Shown here one piece after another: positions 25,279 to 34,014 of a DNA stretch of 60,922 nucleotides; positions within the stretch are counted from its first letter, which is position 1, and each line of letters begins with the position of its first letter. The stretch comes from Gemmatimonadales bacterium (GTDB taxonomy: Bacteria > Gemmatimonadota > Glassbacteria > GWA2-58-10), in contig JAJRTS010000038.1 in the NCBI GenBank assembly GCA_024278175.1, positions 1 through 60,922 on the forward strand, written 5' to 3'. The translations under genes were made by a program, and so were the position numbers. The notes below the pieces were generated by a model that had not been told where the DNA came from, did not search any database, and was given only the letters and a program-made list of their open reading frames with translations.

Positions 25279-28200
25279 GTGCGCCCGTTGTTTAAAACCC
25301 TGGTTGCCGCCGCGGCCGCCCTGCTCTGCGGCTCTCTCTCTTTCGCAGGCCCGTTGGGTTATTTCCCCCAACCTGCGCCGGATGGAATCGTTGGCGGCTG
25401 GACCTACCCGTCCGGTGCGCCCTCGCATTTCGGCCAGGGGGTGTTGAGTGCTGATAGCGCCCTCTACACTCTGACATCAGACGGCGGCCGTTTTGCCATT
25501 ACTCCCCTGAATACATACAGGCAGGTTATTCGGGTGTTTCCCGCCGATATAGACGGGGACGGATTCGGCGACCTGATTGTATCGTTCGTCAAATCCGGTG
25601 GCGTAAGACTGCTGATTGGCAATGCGGACGGCGACTCGTTCAATGTGAGTCTCCCCCCGCTGTTTTCGCCTGTGCTGGCAGCCACCGCGGTCCGTTTTGA
25701 CAGCGACAGTCTTGTGGACCTGGTGTTTGCCGACAGTACACGAATTACGGTGATGACAAGGGACGAGCCGGGCCCTGGCGGCGGCTACGAATACACGCTT
25801 TTCAAGGAAATCCCGGTCGTACAACCCGGAGCCGGCCATCCGCTGGCCTCGCTGGAGTTGTTGTCCGGAGACTATAACGGGGACTCTCGCACGGACCTGG
25901 TTTTCAACGGAGTGCTATATATCAATCAGGGCAAAGGCAGGATACTTTCCAGGGAACTGCCCGTGCCGCCCGGCGTAAAAGTACGGCTGCTCAATCTCTC
26001 GGTAGATTTCGACGGGGACAACAAGCAGGAGTTGCTCTGGTCCTCCGCCGCCTCCGCGGCTCTACCTTGCGCGGTAACAGTGGCCGACTACGACGCCAAT
26101 CTCATCTTCCGCACCGCAACAGTGTTGCAACCGGGCCTGTACGACATTACCAAGGTTTTCCGCTTCGACTCCGATGGTGACGGGCGGCTGGAACTGGGCC
26201 TCTACTCCGCCATCGATGCCCGGGCGGTGGCGTACCGGAGCACCGCCGTCGGCAGCCTGGACGCGACTTCAGCAAGTGAGCTGTTTTCGGCAGTCCCCCC
26301 CAAGGGACTTTTTATCGGTCCCCTGCCGGCCGATTCAAACGGCGAGACGCCCTGGCTGTTCCATAACGCTGTTTCTGATTCAATTTACGCCGGTTATATC
26401 CGCCGCCCCTACAGCGACGCCACCGCCGCGGTGGGTCTGGCCGACACCCTGGCAGGTCAGGCCGTGGCCGTGGGAGACTACAATGGTGACAACCTGCCGG
26501 ACATCTATGTGGTCAATTACACGGGCGACAACGCGCTCTATCGCGGCCAGCCCGATGGCACTTTCAGCCAGGTTGCGCTGGAAGCGGGAGTGGCCCAGGG
26601 CAACGACGGGATCAGTTGCGCGTGGGGCGATTTCAACAATGACGGGTTCCAGGACCTTATTGTCGCCGGGCTCTGGCTGCCGGACAAGCTGTTCTTCAAC
26701 CGCGGCGACGGGACTTTTGCCGACAGCTCCAGTATGCTGCGCTACAGCAGGGACCGCCAGCGGGCCACCAGCGTGAGCTGGGGCGATGTGAACCGTGACG
26801 GCTGGCTGGACCTGCTGTTGACCAATTACGACGGGGCCAACTGGCTGCTGACCAACCACGGTGGGCGCTATTTCGATAACAGCGGCCCGGACCTGGGTCC
26901 CACCGACGGCTTCAACCGGACCGAAAACGCGACGATTATCGACGTGGACCGCGACGGCTGGCTGGATATCGTGCTGCTCAACGACGGCGGCCCCGCCCGC
27001 TTGCTGCAGGGCAAGTCCGGCGGGCAGTTTGACGACGCCACGGCCCTCAGCGGGTTGAATCCGGAGAGCGATTTCCCCCGCTTAGGCCAGAGCCAGAGCT
27101 GGGGTGATTTCAACGGCGACGGCTACCCCGACCTGTTTATCACGCGTGCGGCGGACAAGGCCATGATGTTCCTCAATAACGGCCCGGGCGCCTCGCAGCG
27201 TTTCCAGCTCGTCTATTCGGGTAACGCCGGCGGTGGCCAGTACGCACGGATCGCCTCTGCCATCGAGGACCTCGATGGCGATGGCCGCACGGACCTGCTG
27301 ATTACGCGCACCTCGCAGTTCGGCTCCAATTCGGAAATCCCCCGCGATCAGGTTTTCCTGGGCGATGCCAGGGGTTACCCGCTAATCGATTCAGACGCCG
27401 ACGCCAGCGCCAACCTGGCCGGCGAGGCCCTGATCGAACCGCTGCGCTTCCCGCGCGAGACAAGCCTGCCGGTGGCGGGAGATTTCGACCGCGACGGGGA
27501 TATCGACGTACTCTATGTCAACTACCTGCCGGACAACGCCTCCGACCGGTTCATCAGTTCCGCTCTGCCGCTGATTTACATGCGCAACAACTCCGGGCGC
27601 GCCAACACGATTACGGTTATCCTCAAGCGCACCGACAATCGCAATCTGCCCGGCACCTCGGTCCGGCTGTTCCACAGCGGCCGCTCCTATTGTAAAACCG
27701 TCTCCGGCGGCGGCGGCAGAATCCAGAGCGGTCCGTTTCTTACTTTCAGCATGGGCGATGCTGCCGCCGCCGACAGTATGAACGTGCGCTGGCCGGACGG
27801 TGTGGAGCAGACTCTCCCCGGCCCGTTGTATCCCGGTGAACTGGAACTGATCGTTGATTTCACGCCACCCTCGATGGCACTGCTCAGCGCCCCTGAAGGC
27901 GAAGTCCGGGACGAGTTGTCAACACTGGTTACGGCATCGCCTTTCCCGTTGAGCGGAACGATCAGGGTAGAGGACAACGGCGGTCTTTCCAAGGTATCGA
28001 TGATTGTGATCCACCCCGCCACCGGCATTTCCAACACTCCGCTTTCGGCGAGCAAGACCGATGATGTATACACGTTTTCCCTCTCTACTCCGGCCCCCGG
28101 AGACAGCCTGAAGTATTTTTTTACCGCCTTCGACACCTACGGCAACTTATCACGCTTGCCCTCCGACCCATCGCTGTATTACACTCTTATCGCCAGCCAG

Positions 28201-28389
28201 GGAGTATTTGTCGGCGATATCAACGGCGACGGTAAAATTAATTCAACCGATATCCCCTCTCTGATGAAGATTTTGGAAAAGGTGAAGACGGGCGAACCCA
28301 TTACCGATACTCAGCGGAAAAGTTCTGATATTAACCGTGATGGGGAAGTTAACATTTTCGATTTATTGGCGTTGCTGAAACTATTCTGA
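25279..28389 (+). CDS. FG-GAP/VCBS repeat surface protein with ASPIC-UnbV-like and dockerin domains
   Basis: The 1036-residue secreted protein has a signal peptide (about 1-24). Many FG-GAP/VCBS beta-propeller repeats follow through to about residue 790 (for example GDYNGDNLPDIYVVNYTGDN, GDFNNDGFQDLIVAG, GDVNRDGWLDLLLTNYDGAN), each with a calcium-type DxNxDG loop. An ASPIC/UnbV-like segment comes next (GTSVRLFHSGRSYCKTVSGG... VRWPDGVEQTL), then an Ig-like region. A type I dockerin closes the protein (about 975-1036; GDINGDGKINSTDI and SDINRDGEVNIFDLLALLKLF). Family knowledge: such proteins are calcium-stabilised surface adhesion or binding modules. The start is GTG; no strong ribosome site is seen. 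The dockerin core IFDLLxLLK matches that of the M6 protease at 44802-47564. Confidence 0.82.
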   Translation: MRPLFKTLVAAAAALLCGSLSFAGPLGYFPQPAPDGIVGGWTYPSGAPSHFGQGVLSADSALYTLTSDGGRFAITPLNTYRQVIRVFPADIDGDGFGDLIVSFVKSGGVRLLIGNADGDSFNVSLPPLFSPVLAATAVRFDSDSLVDLVFADSTRITVMTRDEPGPGGGYEYTLFKEIPVVQPGAGHPLASLELLSGDYNGDSRTDLVFNGVLYINQGKGRILSRELPVPPGVKVRLLNLSVDFDGDNKQELLWSSAASAALPCAVTVADYDANLIFRTATVLQPGLYDITKVFRFDSDGDGRLELGLYSAIDARAVAYRSTAVGSLDATSASELFSAVPPKGLFIGPLPADSNGETPWLFHNAVSDSIYAGYIRRPYSDATAAVGLADTLAGQAVAVGDYNGDNLPDIYVVNYTGDNALYRGQPDGTFSQVALEAGVAQGNDGISCAWGDFNNDGFQDLIVAGLWLPDKLFFNRGDGTFADSSSMLRYSRDRQRATSVSWGDVNRDGWLDLLLTNYDGANWLLTNHGGRYFDNSGPDLGPTDGFNRTENATIIDVDRDGWLDIVLLNDGGPARLLQGKSGGQFDDATALSGLNPESDFPRLGQSQSWGDFNGDGYPDLFITRAADKAMMFLNNGPGASQRFQLVYSGNAGGGQYARIASAIEDLDGDGRTDLLITRTSQFGSNSEIPRDQVFLGDARGYPLIDSDADASANLAGEALIEPLRFPRETSLPVAGDFDRDGDIDVLYVNYLPDNASDRFISSALPLIYMRNNSGRANTITVILKRTDNRNLPGTSVRLFHSGRSYCKTVSGGGGRIQSGPFLTFSMGDAAAADSMNVRWPDGVEQTLPGPLYPGELELIVDFTPPSMALLSAPEGEVRDELSTLVTASPFPLSGTIRVEDNGGLSKVSMIVIHPATGISNTPLSASKTDDVYTFSLSTPAPGDSLKYFFTAFDTYGNLSRLPSDPSLYYTLIASQGVFVGDINGDGKINSTDIPSLMKILEKVKTGEPITDTQRKSSDINRDGEVNIFDLLALLKLF

Positions 28390-28398
28390 CCCGACCCA

Positions 28399-28980
28399 AT
28401 GCACAATCATCCCGTACTTAAATATCTGGCATTCGTGCTCGTTGTGTTGCTCTCTGCCTGCGAACAGGCCGAGCGGAACTCCTCTGAGCACCTTGTGTTC
28501 AAGGTCAACGCCGTTGAAGCAAGCGCCAGTACTCCCGGTTTCGAAACTTTCAGATCGAGCGGCAATTTCCGGATCATTTCCCCCGGCGAGACTTTCCTGC
28601 CACCCGACTCCAGCGAGCCATCGGCCGCAGCCCCTTACACTCCCACTAGGTTGTCAATCACTTTTAAGCCACAGGGCGACCTGGTACCCTCGTTGCTGCT
28701 GCCCCTAGGCTACCGGGCCACCACAAGGATCGAATTCGAAGATGGAAGCTCGATCTCGGTAAATCATACCAACGTGGCCGACTCCCTGTACGTGGCCCCG
28801 GGGGATTCACTGGGAGACACACTATACGTAGCTATCCGCGGCGAGGGCCTGGTCAGCGGTGGCGATGCGGTTTTCAACAACGCCACCGGACTGTTTTTCG
28901 AGCAAAGCACCTACCGGATAGTCAATGGGGCGTTGATCACAAACATCAGTTGCAGTTACCAGTTGATGATCGATTTTTAA
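28399..28980 (+). CDS. Unknown lipoprotein
   Basis: This 193-residue protein has a lipoprotein signal ending LLSAC (cysteine 21). The mature part is rich in Ser, Pro and beta-forming residues, without a family I recognise. It starts 9 bp after the dockerin gene, so it is probably co-transcribed. It may be an anchor or accessory for the FG-GAP protein; that is inference from position only. Confidence 0.65.
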   Translation: MHNHPVLKYLAFVLVVLLSACEQAERNSSEHLVFKVNAVEASASTPGFETFRSSGNFRIISPGETFLPPDSSEPSAAAPYTPTRLSITFKPQGDLVPSLLLPLGYRATTRIEFEDGSSISVNHTNVADSLYVAPGDSLGDTLYVAIRGEGLVSGGDAVFNNATGLFFEQSTYRIVNGALITNISCSYQLMIDF

Positions 28981-29079
28981 CCCCCGGCGAGAGATAATCA
29001 TTGCGTACCCGCCGCACAGCCCTTAATTTCCCCCTTGTAATCTCACTAAACATCTATTTTTCAGACAATTAACAACATT

Positions 29080-30447
29080 ATGCGCCAAGAACACCACATT
29101 GTTGTTTCGCGGATGGTTATCGCGTTTTTCACGCTGTTGCTCAGCGTGATTCTCCCGGCGCCGGACACTCTGCTGGCCCAGAGTTTCGGGCGCAAGAACG
29201 ACCGCAACACTTTTATCCGCAATGTCCAGTTCAATTTCAATATCCCCAGCGCGCGCGCCGTGGGCCTGGGAGGAGCGTTTGTCGCTATCGCCGATGACGC
29301 CACCGCCGGGATGGCCAACCCCGCCGGCCTGACAATCCTGACCAAGCCGGAAATATCCTCCCATTTCAAGGTCAGCCGCTTCACCCACGAGGAGAACGCG
29401 GGCACTGCCGGGGAGAACGACAAGCGACGGAAATTCCGCAACGACGTGGGCAGCCAGAGCTATCTCTCGCTGGTTTATCCTTCCGGTGATTTCTCGTTCT
29501 CGCTCTACCGCCAGGAACTGATCAACTTCGAGAGCAGTTTTACCGCGCAGGGGTTCGGCAACGTTTTCGCCAATCCGGACCTCGACCCGCAGCAGTTCAT
29601 GTTCGGCAATGACACCCGCAGCGATATTCAGGTAAACAACTGGGGTGCGGCGATGGCCTATAAGCCCAACAGGTACGTATCGGTCGGCATCTCCAGCATA
29701 GTTTCCACTCTGGAGTTCAGCTTTTACGAAAACCTGTTCCAGGAATCCGTCGACCTGAGGCGAGAGAAAGTTTTCAGCGTCAGTTCCAAAAGCAACGACA
29801 CCCGCTACAGTGTCAACCTGGGCGTAAAAGTGGAGCCTGTCAGTTACCTGACCCTGGGCGCGGTTTTCCGCAGCGGCCCGCGGTTCAGGATAACCAACAC
29901 AATCGAGGACATCGACCGCAGCGCCAAAATCCCGATAGTCCAGGCCAACCAGAATCTGGTGTTCAAGGTCCCCGACGTCTACAGCGTGGGGATAGCCCTA
30001 CGGCCCCGCAACAACCTGACCATCACGCTCGACGTGGTGCGCGTGGAGTACCACGACATTATCGCCGCGCTCGACCGCAACCTGAGCGAGGACGATGTGG
30101 CGGTGAGCATCAAGCAGTTCCCCTACTCGGCTTTTGTCGACGGCGACGGGATAGAGGACCTGGTGCTCGATAACGCCACTGAAATCCATTTCGGCGCGGA
30201 ATACTACTTTCTGTTCGGGCAATGGCTGCTGCCGGTACGGGCAGGTTTTTACACCGATCCCGCTCACGTTGTCTACACTACCGTGGATGACGAGGCGCTG
30301 CGCAGGCTGTTTCCCAGGGCCAAAGATGAAATCCACGGCACTTTCGGTTTCGGGTTCGTTTTGCAGAACAAGATCCAGCTCGACGCCGCGGTCAATCTGT
30401 CCTCGAGTGTGGTCGAGGGCCTGCTTTCGGCGGTATTCAGGTTCTAA
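29080..30447 (+). CDS. FadL/PorV-like outer-membrane barrel
   Basis: The 455-residue protein has a signal peptide (about 1-34, ending LLAQ). It shows the FadL/PorV hatch signature ARAVGLGGAFVAIADDATAGMANPAGLTIL (about residues 51-80). Long amphipathic strands follow to the C-terminal aromatic end SAVFRF. FadL-fold proteins carry hydrophobic compounds across the outer membrane, and PorV-type members assist type IX secretion. This copy is longer than the one at 7219-8340 and shares the same signature. It lies 85 bp before the TPR/ATPase gene on the same strand. Confidence 0.82.
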   Translation: MRQEHHIVVSRMVIAFFTLLLSVILPAPDTLLAQSFGRKNDRNTFIRNVQFNFNIPSARAVGLGGAFVAIADDATAGMANPAGLTILTKPEISSHFKVSRFTHEENAGTAGENDKRRKFRNDVGSQSYLSLVYPSGDFSFSLYRQELINFESSFTAQGFGNVFANPDLDPQQFMFGNDTRSDIQVNNWGAAMAYKPNRYVSVGISSIVSTLEFSFYENLFQESVDLRREKVFSVSSKSNDTRYSVNLGVKVEPVSYLTLGAVFRSGPRFRITNTIEDIDRSAKIPIVQANQNLVFKVPDVYSVGIALRPRNNLTITLDVVRVEYHDIIAALDRNLSEDDVAVSIKQFPYSAFVDGDGIEDLVLDNATEIHFGAEYYFLFGQWLLPVRAGFYTDPAHVVYTTVDDEALRRLFPRAKDEIHGTFGFGFVLQNKIQLDAAVNLSSSVVEGLLSAVFRF

Positions 30448-30532
30448 CGTGTTCTAAATTATAATAGTATGGGCATTGAGATCGTCTGGGGCCGCTCCTG
30501 CTTATGCCCGGCCGAAAATTGGTAGAGTGAAA

Positions 30533-33241
30533 ATGCGCACCATCAAAAAAACACTGTTGCTCATCGCACTGGCGACCCTTGTGCCGCAAGCCGGCCTGCT
30601 CTCGCAGTCGGTCACCTGGTACTCCGCCTACGAGAGCGCCCTTAAGGATATTGCCGCCGGCCGCTGGGAGCAAAGTGTCAAAAACCTTAGCCAGGCCCTG
30701 GAACTCAAGCCGGAGCCGGAGCTTAACGCCCGGACCTACGGCGTCTGGCGCAGCGACTATTTCCCCTACTACAACATGGGTCTGGCCCATTTCAACATGG
30801 GTGACTACCGCCGTGCTCTGGAGTTTTTTGACCGCTCTCTACAGGCCGGTGCTATCAAGCGCCAGCCCGAATTGCTCGAGCAACTCTCCAGCTACCGCCA
30901 GACCGCTGCCGCCCGTAACGAGGGCGCCGGACCGGAAAGCGAGATGGCGCGCAGAATCGAGGAAGAGCTCAACCGCGGCCTTCAACTGGAACGGCTGGGT
31001 GAGTTGGAAGAAGCTCTGGTCAAGTTCGAGAGCGTACTGACGCTGGATCCGGGTAACGCGCTGGCCACCGAGCATATGAGCGATATCCGCTCGACGCTTG
31101 CCCGTCAGGACTCGTTACGCACCCTGGAGCGCCGGCTGAACGAACTGCTGGCCGAGGGCAACAGATTATTGCAACAGGGAAACCTGCCCCAGGCCAGGGA
31201 GAGTTTCGCCGCCGCGGCCGTTATCTCCTCAAATACCCGCGCCGCCACGCTACGGGACAGTGTGGACGGCTTGCTGGCCGGAATGGCGGAGCAGAGCTTG
31301 CGCCGCGGCAGGCTGGTGGATGAGCTTATCGAGCAGGGCAAGCAGGCAAGCTCTGCCGGCAAGCACGATGATGCTCGCAGGAGCTTCGGCCGGGCGCTCA
31401 ACATCGACCCCTCGAACGCTGTGGCTTCCAGGTTGATGGCCCGGGCTGACAGCCTGCTGGCCGAGCGCCGGAAAACTGAAATGCGAGCCGAAATACTTGC
31501 CCGGGCGCGCCGCCTGGTGGAAAACGACTCCCTGCTGGCCGCCCGCGACCTGCTTGTACGCGCCCGCGAACTGGGCCGGGACTCCGCCGTGGACAGCCTG
31601 TACGGTAATATCGAGAACCGTATTACCGAAAACGAACGCCGCTTCCGCCTTCGCGACCTCCCTCAACTCGTTCTCGCCGGGCAAAGCGAAACGGAGATCA
31701 ATGTCAGCCGCGCTGAATACGCTGTCTCCGGTAACGCCATGGACAACGACGGGATCGTGCGGATCGTGCTCGAACTCAACGGCGGCTCCAGCGAGATTTA
31801 CCGCCACCAGGGCACGGGAGAGCCGCCGGTACAGCGGGATTTCGAGCAGGTCGTCGAGTTGAGCCCCGGCGCCAACCGGCTCAAGCTTACCGTGTTCGAC
31901 GGGCGCGGCAACAAGGCGTCCACCGAAAAGCTGCTGGTTTACACTCCCCCGCTCTGGAAGCTGCCGTTGGTGCGCTACCTGCTGGTGCTGAGTATCCTGC
32001 TCGTGGCCGCGGGCTATTATTACCTCCGGCGCAACACGTTCCACCTGCTGCTTAACAAACTGCGGCGGCGGCCGTTTACGCTGATCTCTCCCAACCCGTT
32101 TATTGTCGGCAACCCGATCCGCAGCCGGGAAATGTTTTTCGGGCGGGAGGATGATTTCCGTTTCGTCAAGAACAAGGTGGACAACGAAAAATACGGCTCG
32201 CTGATCGTCCTGTTCGGCGAGAGACGCACGGGCAAAACCAGCGTGCTCTACCAGATACTCGGCGGACGGCTGGGCCCCAGATACCTGCCCGTGTTCCTGG
32301 ACATGCAGGCGATGGCGATCAACAACGACAATGAATTCCTTGGCCGGATGGCCGAAATCACGGCCGATCGGTTGGGGGCGCGCCTGGCAGAGGTGGACCT
32401 CTCGGTGTTCGATGACCGTTCACGCAACCCCTACCCCCTGTTCGAGAAATTTATCGACAGGGCGCTCGAAGAGATCGGCGAGGACAGGCTGCTGTTCCTG
32501 GTGGACGAGTACGAGTTGATCGAGGACAAGGTGGCCGACGGTAAGATCCGCAAGGAAATCTTCCACTTCCTCAGCGGCCTGGTGGAGCACAAAACCGGCC
32601 TGTTCCTGATATTCGCCGGCAACCATCGTCTCCAGGACCGCCGCCACAGTTTCTGGGAGCCCCTGCTCCAGCGCTGCGACTATCGCAATATCAGCTACCT
32701 GACACCCAACGACACCCGCCGGCTGATCCAGGAACCGGTGCGCGGCAAGGTGTTCTTTTTCGGCACCACGGTGCGTGACATCATGCGCCTGACCGCCGGC
32801 CAGCCGTTTTATACCCAGCTCGTCTGCCGCAACATGGTGGAGCTGCTTAACGCCGAGCGGCGCAATTACTTCTACGAGGCGGATATCGCCGAGGTTGTCC
32901 GCGAAATTATCGACAACCCGCCACCGCAGTTGATCTATTTCTGGGCCGGGATGGAGGCAGTGGAAAAACTTGTCCTGAGCACCGTGGCCGAGGCCGCGCG
33001 CGGCGTCAACAGCTTCCCCGATCTGGGCGAGATGAAAAATGCGCTGAAAAAATTCTCGGTAACGCTGCCGGAAAGCGACCTTAAAGAGGTTTGCGAACAG
33101 ATGACCGCCAGCGAGGTGCTGGAACGCGGCCCTAGGGAAAGCTACCGTTTCCGCATGGACCTCTACAGGCTCTGGATCCGGGAGGAGCATAACCTGTACA
33201 ATATCGCCCGGGAATTCGACCGGGAAACGATCGCCCGTTAA
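30533..33241 (+). CDS. TPR / Ig-like / transmembrane / STAND-type ATPase protein
   Basis: This 902-residue protein has an unusual layout. Residues 1-24 are a signal peptide or anchor. Residues about 30-365 are TPR helices with coiled character (YYNMGLAHFNMGDYRRALEFFDRSL; ALVKFESVLTLDPGNALA; ARRSFGRALNIDPSNAVA). Residues about 378-470 are an Ig/cadherin-like beta domain. A single transmembrane helix covers about 478-497. Residues about 515-902 are an AAA/STAND ATPase with FFGRED (535-540), Walker A GERRTGKT (562-569), Walker B LLFLVDE (653-659) and a winged-helix-like tail. Predicted topology: sensor in the periplasm, ATPase in the cytosol. The start at 30533 has GGTAGAG upstream and avoids a non-signal leader. 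I do not know a described family with this full order. Confidence 0.75.
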   Translation: MRTIKKTLLLIALATLVPQAGLLSQSVTWYSAYESALKDIAAGRWEQSVKNLSQALELKPEPELNARTYGVWRSDYFPYYNMGLAHFNMGDYRRALEFFDRSLQAGAIKRQPELLEQLSSYRQTAAARNEGAGPESEMARRIEEELNRGLQLERLGELEEALVKFESVLTLDPGNALATEHMSDIRSTLARQDSLRTLERRLNELLAEGNRLLQQGNLPQARESFAAAAVISSNTRAATLRDSVDGLLAGMAEQSLRRGRLVDELIEQGKQASSAGKHDDARRSFGRALNIDPSNAVASRLMARADSLLAERRKTEMRAEILARARRLVENDSLLAARDLLVRARELGRDSAVDSLYGNIENRITENERRFRLRDLPQLVLAGQSETEINVSRAEYAVSGNAMDNDGIVRIVLELNGGSSEIYRHQGTGEPPVQRDFEQVVELSPGANRLKLTVFDGRGNKASTEKLLVYTPPLWKLPLVRYLLVLSILLVAAGYYYLRRNTFHLLLNKLRRRPFTLISPNPFIVGNPIRSREMFFGREDDFRFVKNKVDNEKYGSLIVLFGERRTGKTSVLYQILGGRLGPRYLPVFLDMQAMAINNDNEFLGRMAEITADRLGARLAEVDLSVFDDRSRNPYPLFEKFIDRALEEIGEDRLLFLVDEYELIEDKVADGKIRKEIFHFLSGLVEHKTGLFLIFAGNHRLQDRRHSFWEPLLQRCDYRNISYLTPNDTRRLIQEPVRGKVFFFGTTVRDIMRLTAGQPFYTQLVCRNMVELLNAERRNYFYEADIAEVVREIIDNPPPQLIYFWAGMEAVEKLVLSTVAEAARGVNSFPDLGEMKNALKKFSVTLPESDLKEVCEQMTASEVLERGPRESYRFRMDLYRLWIREEHNLYNIAREFDRETIAR

Positions 33242-33264
33242 CCGTACCCATACAGGAGGTTTTG

Positions 33265-33993
33265 ATGAATAATCCCTTACGGCTGGCTGTCGCGCTGCTG
33301 CTGGCCGCGGCATTGGCCGCTCCGCTTTGCGCCCGGCCGGCTCTGAACGTAATCGTGTTCGCCGACGGCTACCATTACGGCCCGGCCGGCCATGAGCTGG
33401 CCCGCTCACTTAACGACAGCACGGGTTCCCCGGCTGTAAGGGCCGATTTCGCCAATACGGAAAATATCCTGGCCCCCGGTGCGCTAGGTCGCTACGACGT
33501 GCTGGTGCTGTTCAACCACAACGATATCACCCGCACCCACGAGAAAAGAATTACCGATTTCGTCCGCGAAGGCGGCGGCTTGGTTGCCCTGCACCACGTA
33601 ATCAACAAGGCCAACGGCAACCCCGAGCTGACCCGGCTGGTGGGCGGGTTCTACAACGTGGACGACGGGATGATCGGCCACCGGGATTTCAATATCGTCC
33701 GGATAGAGGGCGCAGAGCACCCGATCCTGGAAGGCGTCCCGGAGAAATTCAGGGTCCGCGACGACCAGGACTTCCGCATCCGGTTTTACCCCGGCCAGCA
33801 GATCCAGCGTCTGCTCAGTTGCGATATCGACGATAACGGCGAGCAGAACGACTGCGGCTGGACCCGCACCGAGGGCGCGGGACGCGTGGTGTTTCTCAGT
33901 CCCGGCGACCCGGTGGACCTCAATCCTTTTGTCAACAACGTGCCGCTGCACAAGCTGATTGTTAACTCGATCCGCTGGGCTGCCGGCAACTGA
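33265..33993 (+). CDS. Secreted ThuA-like (class I glutamine amidotransferase fold) protein
   Basis: The 242-residue protein has a signal peptide (about 1-24) and then a ThuA domain: LNVIVFADGYHYGPAGHELARSL, YDVLVLFNHND, ITDFVREGGGLVALHHVINK, GAEHPILEGVPEKFRVRDDQDF and GAGRVVFLSPGD. ThuA proteins are linked to sugar metabolism (trehalose utilisation) but the reaction is not settled. There is no catalytic Cys-His-Glu triad of the amidotransferase kind. The ATG at 33265 has a perfect AGGAGG at 33254-33259. It is placed 23 bp after one STAND ATPase gene and 21 bp before another, so it is very likely co-expressed with both. Confidence 0.8.
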   Translation: MNNPLRLAVALLLAAALAAPLCARPALNVIVFADGYHYGPAGHELARSLNDSTGSPAVRADFANTENILAPGALGRYDVLVLFNHNDITRTHEKRITDFVREGGGLVALHHVINKANGNPELTRLVGGFYNVDDGMIGHRDFNIVRIEGAEHPILEGVPEKFRVRDDQDFRIRFYPGQQIQRLLSCDIDDNGEQNDCGWTRTEGAGRVVFLSPGDPVDLNPFVNNVPLHKLIVNSIRWAAGN

Positions 33994-34014
33994 CACCCGC
34001 CCCAGGGATAAAAT

